From: Eudorina sp. 2006-703-Eu-15 | Lineage: Eukaryota; Chlorophyta; Chlorophyceae; Chlamydomonadales; Volvocaceae | Reading direction: 5' to 3' | Assembly: GCA_003117195.1 (NCBI GenBank) | Contig: BDSI01000151.1 | Location: forward strand, 186,001-250,000 | DNA: 64,000 nucleotides | Shown here: piece by piece, positions 1 to 11,480 of the stretch | Position numbering within the stretch: position 1 is the stretch's first letter | How the letters are laid out: every line of letters starts with the position of its first letter | The notes under the pieces: generated by a model | Databases searched by the model: none | Seen by the model: the letters and a program-made list of their open reading frames with translations, nothing else | Told to the model about the DNA's origin: nothing | Made by a program: the position numbers and the translations under genes

Positions 1-544
1 CCAGCCGCAAGCGGGGGTATGAGACAGCGAGGAAAAGGGCTTTTAGGTGGAGCTGGGTACTTGAGTAGCTGAGCCAGACTACAGGCTCGGACACCTTCAA
101 ACGAAGTGCCTGGCGGGAACCTCTGGAGGGGACGGCGGCTTTTGCACTGACAGGGGACACATCTCCGAGCTGCTCAGGAACGCGCCCCGGGTGCTGCAAG
201 GACTTGAGGAGGTTGAACCGCGGGCTGCGTCGCCCGGTTTTGCGCTTGGCGGGAAACCCTGGAGGGAAAGAACCAGGTGCTGCAAGGATTTGAGGGAGGG
301 CAGCCCACCGACGCCCGCGAGGCAACGGTGCTGCATGGGCCCCAGTCGGAGACGAGACCACTGCCATGTCAAGCCAGATATGTAACAAAAACACACACAC
401 ACGGTCGGGTGTGTTTCTTATCTAAACTAACACGCACTACCATCTGGGTTGTCGGTAATTCGGGTTTCGGGTTCCGTTTATTCCGGGCGTCATTTACTTC
501 CGTCGCCTACATCGCCTGTGACGCTGGACTTCGCCTCTCGCGGC
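1..544. other. 3' flank of the dehydrogenase gene
   Basis: This stretch lies downstream of the stop codon of the minus-strand gene that ends at 545 and should hold its 3' UTR. It contains a short CA run near 388-402. Open frames here show no recognisable domain, and I see no other gene. Confidence 0.5.
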
Positions 545-3500
545 TCAGCTCTCTTTCACCCACACACGCAGCGGCCGCACCTTGGTGTACAGCTGCAGCG
601 TGTTCCTGCACACGGGCACCGGCGAGTGGCTCTTCTCCGCCGCCCCCAGCGCCATCAGAAGGTGCTCCACCACCTGGTGGGACCGCATGCCGCCGCGGTA
701 GCCCTGGGGAGAAGGGGTAGGGAGGGGGGGGACGGGGAAGGGGGAGGGCGAGTGGGTGCGCGTCAGGGAGGGCAGGCAGGGAGGCAGGCAGGAAGGAACC
801 ACAGGATGCAGGCAGGGCAGGGAGGGCCGCGACGTACGTACTGTTGTGTGTGCATACCGTGTGACTCCAGTATGAGAAACTATCAAGGCGAGAACCGATT
901 TGCGGGCAATGACGAGGATCCAGCGAATCGGGGGAGCCAACCAAGTGCGTGTGTGGGACATGACACGATGCAAAGGGGGGTGAGTGGGTGGGAACAGGTG
1001 CGGTAGGGGACAGGTGCGATTCAGCAAAGAGGGAGCTGTACGGCGCCGGCAAAGGATTGCACGGCCCTGGAGCTATCCTGGGGAGTGTTCCTCGGGGAGC
1101 CGGAGCCCCGCCGCCCTCCTTCCCACGTCCCTCTTCCAGCGGCACACTGCAGCAACTAGCAGCAGCACACCGCAGCAAAATGCAGCAGCACCAAAAAACA
1201 ACGCCGCAGGCACGGCGCTGCTGCCCGTCTGAGGGAAGGGTCCAGTCCCGCCGCACGAATTGCCCTGGCTCACGTGGCTGGCGGGCGCATCCGGCGTGAT
1301 GCCCGGCACCGGGTTGTACTCCTGCGACACCCAGCTGCGGCCGCTGCCGGAGTTCAGCACGCGGGTCATGACCCATGGGTCAACACCCAGCCGCCGGGCG
1401 AGTGCGAGGGCCTCCGCGGTCGCAGCCATCGTGGCGGCCTGCGTTGAGGGGCAGCAGAGGGGCGGGCATGAGGGCTTGTTTGTCTGACCGCCATGAGTAG
1501 TGCAGTCACCGGAGGGAAGGGTGATGCAGGGAAGCAGTCCGGTGACCCAAAACCCTAGAGCCTGACCCCACCCCACCCCCCTACCCCCCTACCCCACTCC
1601 ACCCACCCCACCCCCCTACCCCACTCCACCCACCCCACCCCCCTACCCCACTCCACCCACCCCACCCCCCTACCCCACTCCACCCACCCCACCCCCCTAC
1701 CCCACTCCACCCACCCCACCCCCCCACCCCCCTACCCCACCCCACCCCCCCACCCCCCCACCCCCCTACCCCACTCCACCCACCCCACCGCACCCCCGGC
1801 CCCACGCACCTGCACCATGGTGTTGCACAGCCGGGCCGCCTGTGCGTCCCCCGAGTCCCCGCACCATATGACCCGGGTGCCCATGGTCAGCAGCAGCGGC
1901 TCCACCACCGGCAGGGCCGCCTCCTCGCCGCCCACCAGGAAAGACAGCGTGCCTGCGGGGACCGCGGGACCGGGGACGGGGATGGGCGACGGGGGGAAAT
2001 CGTGTCAATGCCCCATGACGTGCATGTGTCGACGCCATAATCGTGAGAAGGACCACAGATTGCACGGGGCGGGTCGGGCTGAGGTCGGGGCGGACTCGAG
2101 GTCGTGGTCGGCCCCCGGGGGCAAGGTGTGGCACGTGGGTCGCACATGCCGTACATCATCGAAGGCGCAGCGGCAGCAGGCGGCAGGTCATCGCCCATGC
2201 GGCACCGCACACACATATCGCCCCCTCAAACCCCCAGTCCTCCCCCTCCCCCTCCCCCTGGGCTGTTCCTTACTTTCGTTTTATCTCCCTCCCCCTCCCC
2301 CCCACACCCCGTCCTCACCCTGCCCTCACCCCGGCCCTCACCCTTGTCCGCCCCCACGATGCCCCCGGACACCGGCGCATCCAGCAGCGCGGGGCTCTCC
2401 GCCGCCAGTCCGGGCAGCGGGGGCCCCGCCGCGGGCCCGATCCGGGTGGCCCGCACCCTGCTGCCCAGCTCCCGAGCGGTGGGCGGGTCCATCGTGGTGC
2501 AGTCCACCTGGTGCGGCCCGGCCCCGCCCGCCCCAATTCACAACCCGTGGAACGAGGGCCCGCGGGTGGGAGAGGGCGTCAGTGTTGTGCCCGAACAGGG
2601 GCGGAGGGCGATATTTCGTTGGAAGTGGGGCGCAACAGAGGTAGGAGGCGCGCGAGACTCGACGAAGGGAATCCCTGCTCAGGTCTTTAGGGGCGGGTGA
2701 GCACGAGGGTCGCTGCACCCGAGCGCGTCCTCTCCCAGTCCCGGCTTCCCACCCATATGCCGCATGCATTCCCTTTATTTGCCCGATACCCGGCCGTCAT
2801 GAAACCCTTCCACGCCCCTCCAAGGCTTGCCAAGCGCAGCGCCGGATCTCGTCCAGTCCGCACCCAGCCCCTCGCAGCGCGTCCCGACCTAGATGCACCT
2901 TGCACACCTGAGATCCACCACTCCCACCAACACCCGGTTGGACCCACCATCACCCTCGGCACCACGCCCCCGCTGGCCGCCAGCACGCCATCCGGCCCCA
3001 AGTACGCCCGCCGCGCCGCCGCCGGTCCATTGAGCATCGTAAACAACACCTCGACGCCTGTACAGCACGTACGGCAAGCGATATGACGAGGTTTGTAAGC
3101 AATGCGATGTTTAAAAAAGCAATGCCGGCCGGTGCGGTACAGCTGTTGCAATGCGCGGGGTTTTTGCATGCATCACGAGAGCCACCGTACGACAATGCGC
3201 AATAGGCCCTTGCATTGACTCGGGCAGATGCTTGAACGTCGAGGCACAAAGAAAGATGAAGCAGTGTCAGCCGGAATGTGTCAAGGGCTGCGGCGGCGTC
3301 AGGGATGCAGCAGCGTCCAACGAAAGGCAACCCAAATCCAATTCCAAGTGTGCAGCCGTCGCCTCAATGCAACCCAAATCCAATTCCAAGTGTGCAGCCG
3401 TCGCCTCAATGCAACCCACATCCAATTCCGAGTGTGCAGCCGTCGCCTCAATTCAACCCAAATCTAATTCCAAGTGTGCAGCCGTCGCCTCAATGCAACC

Positions 3501-4548
3501 CAAATTAATTCCGAGTGTGCAGCAGTCCCCTTCGTCCAGGCCGCCGGGCGACCCCCTTGCGCCGCATATGCATCCGCAGCCGCAGCCGCCAGCCCCCACC
3601 TCTCGTCTCCGCGAGGTCTGCCGGGCTGCGGGCCGCCTCCACGGTTCCGGAGCCACCCGCAGCTGCCGCTGCACTCGCGTCCTCCAGCAGTCGATCAATC
3701 GCGAACCGGTTGCTGTCGTACACCACGAGATTCTTGCCGGCATCGAGCAGGTGCTTCGCCATTCGATGGCCCATCGCACCCAGACCCACGAAACCCACCT
3801 GGGAGGGAGAGGGAGGGAGGGAGGGAGGAAGGGGCGGCGCAAGGCGGAGGAGCGGCCACAGCGTGATATTGCCGGCGGGAGGGCTGCGGACCTGGCTGGG
3901 CTTTGCCCGGGAATTGGGTGCGAGCTCATGCCATGGGAACGGTCCCAGTCCCAAAGAGGCGGTGCTCTGTTACTCCCGAATCAGATCGGCCCGTCGCCGC
4001 CTTGCCGATGTTTCAAACCCGCGTGCTGACCCAGCGCCGCCGTAGCAACGCCCGACCCACTCAGGAACCCCCCTCAAGCAGAACATAGTTAAATTATTAA
4101 TAAATAAGAGTCCTCGTTGTTGCTGTCCTGAATGTTTTGGAAACATAGAACCTGCACGTGTCCCAACTGTGATGCTGCACCGACACTCACGCTTTTCGAA
4201 ATGCAGTCAACCAACCTCTCCGTACAATTTTTGAAGAAGCCTATATGGCACAGCGCTGAGGACACCGTGCGTGATCTTGGCAAAGAGACCGCACAGTATG
4301 TCGGAGCACTGTCGGAAACTAGCCACCATTCAGGAAAGCGTGACGACATGTTGCAATCCTGTCTATTAAAACTATAGAGAGCAATCTAAAAGCGCATGTA
4401 AGAGAGTCCTGTGTCCAACGGCTTCCATCAGTCCCACCTTTTGAGCAACGCTAGTTGACGACGAGGAAAATCGTACTCCGGAATGATATAAGAGAGCTGG
4501 TGCTAGATGCCGCAGCGCTGACAGCGCCCCTGCTGCCTCGAGTAACAT
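545..4548 (-). CDS. HIBADH: 3-hydroxyisobutyrate dehydrogenase homologue, mitochondrial type (7 exons)
   Basis: Exons, in gene order: 4548-4438, 3798-3600, 3057-2954, 2507-2342, 1952-1810, 1438-1274, 703-545, giving 348 aa; all phases agree. The family oxidises 3-hydroxyisobutyrate with NAD in mitochondrial valine breakdown. Residues 1-37 resemble a mitochondrial presequence (Leu/Ala/Arg-rich, ending RFSSSSTSVAQK). The NAD-binding fingerprint VGFVGLGAMG follows at 38-47, the substrate motif DAPVSGG is at about 181-187, and the C-terminal domain (TAEALALARRLG, SGRSW, YNPVPG) is typical. Human HIBADH is 336 aa. Oddities: the catalytic Lys of the usual KxxNN motif is Arg234 (ARLCNTM), and the later conserved KDL is EHL at about 309-311. 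An in-frame ATG at 4599 could be the true start. The family assignment is firm; activity is doubtful. It is divergent from the transaldolase gene. Confidence 0.88.
1565..1800. repeat. C-rich minisatellite in HIBADH intron 5
   Basis: Tandem copies of a roughly 28-bp pyrimidine-rich unit containing cccctaccccactccaccc fill the intron between the exons ending at 1810 and starting at 1438. The minus strand is extremely G-rich and could form quadruplexes in the transcript. Confidence 0.85.
3327..3520. repeat. 42-bp minisatellite in HIBADH intron 2
   Basis: About four and a half copies of a 42-bp unit (cagccgtcgcctcaatgcaa followed by cccaaatccaattccaagtg and tg). The period is a multiple of three, so all plus-strand frames stay open across it, but it lies inside the intron between exons 2 and 3 and is not coding. 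Confidence 0.9.
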
Positions 4549-6314
4549 TTCGCCGAAATCGCCCCACGGTCTCGAAATTGATGAAATGGGTGGTATCACT
4601 CTGTGCTTGAAACCTTATCAAATTCGCGCCCTAAAACTAGAAGCAGTCGGGCGCGTTGCTATTCAAATACTCGAGTGCAAATTTTCGCATGATTGCATGA
4701 CACCATTTGCGGCGGTTGAACGTTTCAGTTAGTTGCCCGACAGCTCAAGAACTATATGCCGAACAGCTGGTATAATAATTAACGGCTTTCGTTGATTGAA
4801 GATTTGTATATCCAGTAAGAAATGCAGCTGCAGGCTGGTAACATTGCAAACGGCGCAAGCTGGGTCAGCTCCGAAACGTGATTCCGATGTTAGTCAGAAC
4901 CTGTCAGGATTATATCAGGTTCGTCCGAGGTAAGCTAAGGATGCAGCAGATATCAATGTTTAGATTGACGACAATACGACATGTTCTCTATGCCCGTGCG
5001 ATGACGCTAATTACTCTTCAACCCCTCGCCCGCCAGCCCTGTATCGGCCGATTTTGTCCCTTGAACAGCGGCTCACTGCACACGAGGCGCGCGTCTTATA
5101 CCCGCCTACTGGTCCGGGTGCCGCCCCCGGCTTCGAACTATCCCTTCCTAGCAATCCCAGGCAATCCGAACGAAAGAAACAGATTGATATTTCCCGGTAC
5201 CCCTGGAGCGCTGTAGCACAGCCGTGTATTCTCACGAGTGAAGTACTGCGGGTGACCGCTACAGTCATTAATCGAATGGTGACACGCCACGCGTGTTTCG
5301 TTCACATGGGACGACATAGGTACCCACCCGCGGCCCCTGCTCATGCTGCCAGTCTCCGGAACCAGGTCTCGCCAGTCTTATCAATCTCGCCAGACATGTT
5401 GCCGAACCCATTCGTCTACCTTCAACCGTGGCGCAAGGAGCGCAAGGCCAGTCCATTCTTTTCCAGTTCTGTGGACTTCATAGCAAACTCACATAACCCT
5501 TCGGAACCTCCGTCGGGGCACCACGCTCTGCGACTCTGCCGGTCGCGCGTGGCCCGCTTTCCGCTGTCCTACGCGGGCCGCCCCCATCGCTCGTCGGCCG
5601 GTTTCCAACGCAATTTTGCACAGCCGCATGGTTTGCTTCGCCACATACGCGCTGCGGCAACCAAACCTATTCCTGAACGGCTCCAGTCCCTGGCCTCGTC
5701 TCGAACGAATCTGTGCCGCCACCACCGCACCTGCGCCTGTGAGGCGGAAGTACCCATGCGGTTTCACACCGGCTGCGGGACAAGCGTAACGTTGTATTAC
5801 AAAAGTGGTCGTGCTGCGTTGACACCGTCAACGATCTTAGTTTAAGCGAAGTGCTCGCTTTCGCTCTAACTGGCGTACGGCCAGTTCAACGGCACGGAAG
5901 GAAACGCTTTCGGCGACCTCGTCTCAAAATACCGTCAAATAAAGATTTGTCTCCATTTGTACATGTAAGTCTGTAAAATGGGGTTTGTGTGATACGCAAG
6001 AGCGTAATTGCTCAGATCGCCTTTCAAGAAATTTGCATGCGTGCGTGCGTTACGATGGAAGCCAGAAAGCTCCTGGCCGATCTCTTGCCCCTCGACACAT
6101 ATCGATTGCGAAAATTATTAAAGCATACTTCTCAGACAGGGAAGTGTGCATAAAGCGATTTCCGACGTGGCGTAAAAAGTCGTACGTGATGGGACCAAAG
6201 ATCGCTCCACGAAAATAGAACCACAATTAATCCTCGAAGTTGATGAACTTGTTGCGAAACGCTATTTCGTTGTAAATACAGTAACGCGAAACCCAAGATA
6301 ATTTGTAACCACAA
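4549..6314. other. Divergent intergenic region between HIBADH and transaldolase
   Basis: About 1.8 kb separates the two start codons and should hold both promoters and 5' UTRs. GC content drops compared with the genes. Open frames such as the one at 5054-5845 have no recognisable domain or signal. I see no convincing TATA box or repeat. Confidence 0.5.
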
Positions 6315-9300
6315 ATGCAGCTGCTTACCGGAAAGACGCAGGCGTTGCCACACCACCGGAATGTTTCCGTGGCTCACGCCCCGAGGTCGATTGGTCGTGG
6401 TTGCAGCAGCCGCACACACCTTGTTGTCCGGAGTGCCGTTGAAGTCCCTCCCTCTCGCGCGACCGCCGCGAATGAGTTGGAAAGCGTGTCGCGTCTGAGC
6501 ACGATTGTGCCCGACACCGTCGCATTCCAGACTCTGATTCCAGGCGCAGGTTTGGCAGCCGCGTCGGTCTCGGCGGCGACACTTCGATCTGTCCTCGTTA
6601 CCGAGTCTCTTGGGCACAAGCCATATGAGGTAGGGCCTCCGAAAGTTGCGTTCTTGCATAACTACTGAATATGATTCAGGACGTAACATACTCAACTGCG
6701 TAATTGTTTGTCGCGACATGCGTTGCTGTATTCGCTCGGAAGTTGCTATTTCGAGACCCTTGTGGGGTTAATATGTTCAATTTGCAGCCCAGAGTGATCG
6801 AATTTCTTTGTGACTTTATGAAGACGGCGTCTTTTGCGGAATGGTGTCGACGTTTCGGCGTCGAGGGCTCCGTTATTCTCGGTGAACATGCCGGCGGTTG
6901 TCCTGGCACTGCCGGTTGGTCCACAGCGCCGCTTATCTATGCCCCCGCCTCCCTTCGCCGCCATGCCGCTGAATGTCGCTGATGGCCCCGTCTCGCCAAC
7001 CCACTTCTGCACCTACTTAGTCAAGGCAGAGCAGCGCACTGCACGCATTCGTGTTCCCGACTCCATCCGCCCCCATTCCCGCCCCGTCCCTCATCCCCGG
7101 CCCCTCCAGAACGCCATCAACGCCGCCCTGGCCGCGGGCAGCTCCTCCTCCTCGCCCCTCCACGAGTGCTCGGACCCGCTCGACCGCGCCATGGTCAACG
7201 TGGGGGCCATGCTGGCGGACTGTGTGACCGGGCGCGTGGAGACGGTGGTGGACCCGCGACTGGCCAAGGACGATGGTGGGTCGGTTGGGTCGGTGGGTCG
7301 GTGGTCGGGGGCTGAGTGAGTGAGTGTGCGCAGTCATGGACGCGTTCGTCACAGGGCCCGCACCCGGGGAAGCTCCGGGGAAGGTCGGGGGAAGGTCGGG
7401 GGAAGGTCGGGGGAAGGTCCGGGGAAGGATGAATTGCGACGGGGGGCCAAATTTGGGCGGGGGATGGTCCTCTGCGAAAAAGCGGCGTGTGGGTGGGGCG
7501 GCGGCGGCGGGGCAGGATGACCGGTACCACGTACGGCGGCAAGGGCACCCACGGGGGAGGTCAGGCTTAGGGGCCGATGGATGCGTGTGTTGCGGTTCAG
7601 CGGGACGCTGGGTCGGGAGGTCGGATGAGGCTAGCAGGTTGCAAAGACCCTGAGCCTGGGTGGGCAGGGGCAGCGGCGGGTGGCTTCCTGGCTTGTGAGG
7701 TGATCGGCGATTGACAGGACTCCCGAAAGCGCCCTCGTCACTGCATCGCTGTCGCGCCCTCGGGGAGCCCCGCAGCCCACACACCCAGCTCCGTGCTGGT
7801 CGCAACCGCGAGCTCCAGGGGATACCCCACGCTACTAGGACCGCAAAGTGCTAGCCCGGGGGTCGCCTACTGTCCGACGTGTTCTCGATTTCGCTCGGTG
7901 ATTAATTTTGATCTGTCTTCACTACTAATGCGGTCTTGACTCCCCAACATCGCTGCACAAATTTTCGATGCCCCGCCGTCGTCGTCGTCGTCGTCATCGT
8001 CGTCGTCTTGGGGCCGCCGCCCTTGCGACTGGACATGCGGCTGGTCCCTCGCGGCCCCCCCTCCCCTATCCCATTGCACCTACCCGCGCCTGCTGGCGAC
8101 GCACAACCAAACCACGTGCGCCACCCATACGCTGTCTTCCTATCGCTGATGCCCCTAGCGCCCCTCGCCCTCCTCCCCTCACACGCAGCCGCCCTGGTGG
8201 CCAAGGTCCGCCAGCTGGTCGCTGCCTACGAGCGGCTGCATGTGCCCCGCAGCCGGCTGGTGTTCGCGCTTCCGGCCACCTGGGCGGGGACGCAGGCGGC
8301 GTGGGTGCTGGAGGGCGAGGGCATCGCCACCACGGTGGGTCGGTGGATGGGTGGATGGGCGGGCCGCGGGAAGGGGGGGGAGGGGGTTGCAGGAGATTCG
8401 TAGACTTGTCGCTTTGGTGGGGGTTGGGGTGGGTGGATAGGGTTTGTGGGTGGGTGGGTGGGTGGGTGAGACTGGGGGTTGAACAACCGCTGGCAGCGGA
8501 CGCATCACGTCGCGAAGCTGAAACTGACTGACTGGTGCGATGAATGGCGGCTTTTCCCGGGCGGATGTTCGCCAGGGAGTCCGGCAATCGGACGTCCCAT
8601 CAGCGCGGCAGAGCGGTTCGAGGAGAGGGGTGTACTTGTTTGTCGGATCAGACGCCACTGCTGCGGTGAGGGCTGGAGTGCGACCGCCCGACGGGTCGCC
8701 CGACCCCGCCCCCGACCCCCCGACCCCGACCTCGACCCAAATCTTTCCGCCCCCTGCCCGACCCCGACCCGCCTCCCCCCTCCTTGCAGATCTACCTGGT
8801 GTACAGCATGGCGCAGGGCGTGGCCGCCATGCAGGTGAGCAGCGCCGCGCCGCGTGTTGTGTGGGCAGGTTGCAGCGTACCCCGATGAGGTTAAGCCGTC
8901 CGCTCACGCCTCTTTGTCTCGGGGAAGAACGCCGGGGCATCCGGGGCATCCGGGGCATCCGGGGCATCCGGGGCATCCGGGGCATCCGGGGCATCCGGGG
9001 CCCATCCCATGAAACGTCCTTTGGGGTGTGGGGTGACGGTAGTGCGGGGGTTGAACCCGGCCCCAGCTGCTCCGGACCTCCTGATGTTCCCCGCCAGCAC
9101 CGCGGCTGGTGTGCTCGTACTCCCAGGTTTCCGAAGCTTCCCTCCCAGCGATTCACTTGGCCTCCCTTGACTTCGTTGTTTGGTTGCTCCTTGGTCGGTT
9201 GGGGTGATCCCGACCCATGGGTCCCGGGATGTCCCACAGGTCGGCGCCAGTGTGGTGCGGGTCGCCGTGGGCCGGATCCACGACTGGTACGAGAAGAACC

Positions 9301-11480
9301 CGGGCGTGATCCGGAACCCGCACGTGAGTAATGCCGTACTCATGCGCGCGCGCGCGGCGTGGGATGGGGCCGGGTCGGAGACGGAGGCGGGACACGGCGG
9401 CGTTGGGGGGCGCGGTTCCCCACGACCGTCAACTCGTCAATACAATAGAGCGGTTACACGGGCAGGACCGCGAGCGGGACCCCGATCTCATGGGCTGTGG
9501 CTCTACGGGGAAGCTCTATGGGGGAGGGGGCGACCGGGCACAGCGGCTAGGAAAGCGCCGGGTATGAGTCGCCCTCAGGGATGCGGATGATGATGGCAGG
9601 GAGGCTGGTGCCTGGTCCTGGGCTCTCCAGACTAGAGATCCCCGCACCGCCCGCCCCCTCTCTTTTCCTTCATCATTACTCCCTCCACACGGTGCGGACT
9701 GACGTTCCAACACCCCCTGCTTTACTTTTCCCCCTCCCCTCCGCCCTTCCCCTCCTGGTCCCCCCCGCAGGGCCCCCGGGAGGACGCCGGTGTGCCCTCC
9801 TCGTACGACCCGGGCCAGGAGCTGGTCAAGGACCTGTACTGCTACGGCCGCCGGTTCTACCCCAAGACCAAGATCATGGCCAGCAGCCTGCGCTCGCGCA
9901 AGGGTGGGTGGGCTGGACACGCAAGGGATGGGATGGCTGGGGATGGCATTGGGAGGGGGAGGGCAGGGGAGGGGCTGCAGCGCTCGAGAGGTGCCAGCGC
10001 GGAGGATGCCAGATTGCTAGTCGTGTAGTCGACTCCCTGGGGGGGTCGGGAAGGCCCCTGCTTGGGCGCCCAGCCACATCGCCAGGCTCACGTTGTCCCG
10101 CAGTTTGTCCTCCACCTCCGCCCCGGAGGGCACTCCGCAGCCACCCCACAGCCCACAGCCCACACCTGCACGCGGCCGTGGTGTCCCTGGGATGTCTAGA
10201 CTCTCGCCTGACGTACAAGCTTCCCCGCCGTACCGTACGGCATGCACTGCAGATGTCCTTGATCTGGCGGGCATTGACTACATGGTGCTGTCGGGGCGCG
10301 TCATGACGCAGCTGCAGCAGGTGGCCACGGACCAGGTGGGTCCCTGAGGCGGGTGTGAGGGAGGGAGGCAGGGAGGGAGGGAGGGAGGCAGGGAGGGGTT
10401 CATGTCAGAGGACACGAGGGAGGGGAGGTGCGGAGGTGTCTCCGTGTGCCCGCCTTGCCTGGGTTGACGGCCAATACCTCGAGTGCGCTCTGCCGTGCCG
10501 CGTGGTGCCCAGTGCACCGCCGTAATCATTGCGGCCCGGTCCATCCGCGATGAGTCATCTGGACCCTGTTGTGTGTCAATGTCGCCTCCCGCGCCACACA
10601 TACGCATACTACAAACATACCCTCACTCACCGCTCAAGTTTCTTTTCGTGGTGTCCTCTGCGCCTTGCCCTCACTCCTCCCCCCCCCCTCGGGTGCGGAC
10701 CCCAGGGCTACAACGACGGCCTGTCCGCCGTGTCGGGCAGCACGGGGGTGGAGCCAGCCCTCACGCCGGCCCTGGCGGCCGCCGCCGACGTGCACAAGGT
10801 GTGGGCGGTATGGGGCTGCTGCGCGCAGGAGGGTGCCAGGAGGGCACCAGGAGGGCACCAGGTGGCAGGTGGCTGGGAGGTCGCGCCGGGCCTTGGGCGC
10901 AGCCCCCCGGCGCAGTCAGTGACAGCCGGGTTGAGAAGCGAGACTTGCGCCCGCACGCCAGCGTGGGTGTGCCCAGCGGCGCCTCCTGGGGCATCTGGAT
11001 GTGTCGATGTTGACAGCAGAACGGTGTGATACACTACAAGGACGAGCTCAACCGGCCAACCAACCAACCGGCATGGGGCGGACTCGTGCCGCCCCCCTGT
11101 GCCCCTGTGCCGCAGATGTGGTCTTCCGCAGATGTGTATGCTTGTCGCCATTCTTCGACGTTTCTGCCTCTTTTCACTTTCACACACTGTTCGCGACCTT
11201 TGCGCACTTAGGAAAAACAAATGCGAGGAACGAAGTGTTTGTTCCTCGCATTTGTTTTCATGTTCACGCCTCGTTCCCGCAACGTCACCGTCACATCCCC
11301 GCCCCCGCCGGCCCCCCCGACGATGCGCCCCCGCAGTGGGAGCCGCTGACGGAGGAGTCCTGGCGCTCCTCCCTGGGGCTGTGCGCCACCGAGCTGCTGG
11401 AGGCCACCCTGCAGCAGCGCGCCAAGGACGTGGACGAGCTGGTCAAGCTGCTCAACGAGCGCATCTCCGCCAGCACCTAA
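6315..11480 (+). CDS. TAL: Plant-type transaldolase homologue, predicted plastid (9 exons)
   Basis: Exons: 6315-6629, 7110-7275, 8189-8334, 8790-8834, 9240-9323, 9771-9903, 10253-10335, 10706-10798, 11337-11480; 402 aa with consistent phases. Transaldolase moves dihydroxyacetone units between sugar phosphates in the pentose phosphate pathway. Residues 1-47 look like a chloroplast transit peptide (basic, Ser-rich, VVRSA near a likely cleavage site). They are followed by the plant-type block NELESVSRLSTIVPDT, then GRVETVVDPRLA, RLVFALPATWAG, YSMAQG, VGRIHDWY and AGIDYMVLSGRV. Oddity: the Schiff-base Lys, normally in FKIPATW (plants) or IKLASTW (bacteria), is Ala187, and the Thr after it in the NLT/HMT motif is Tyr211. 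The family call is strong; it may be a pseudoenzyme. I may have missed a small exon between 6629 and 7110. Confidence 0.87.
7376..7432. repeat. 12-bp minisatellite in transaldolase intron 2
   Basis: About five imperfect copies of ggggaaggtcgg just downstream of the donor at 7276. Confidence 0.8.
8933..9001. repeat. 10-bp minisatellite in transaldolase intron 4
   Basis: Seven near-perfect copies of ccggggcatc within the intron 8835-9239. Confidence 0.92.

Noticed and set aside
3505..3954. HIBADH start at 3954 with exon 1 read straight into the GxGxxG motif
   Set aside because: It needs readthrough of a C-rich intron or a poor GTCCGC donor. The exon at 4548-4438 gives a mitochondrial presequence, a GTGGGA donor and the right phase.
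5054..5845. 263-codon plus-strand open frame
   Set aside because: No domain, signal or homologous motif, no codon-like bias, and it lies between two divergent genes; taken as chance.
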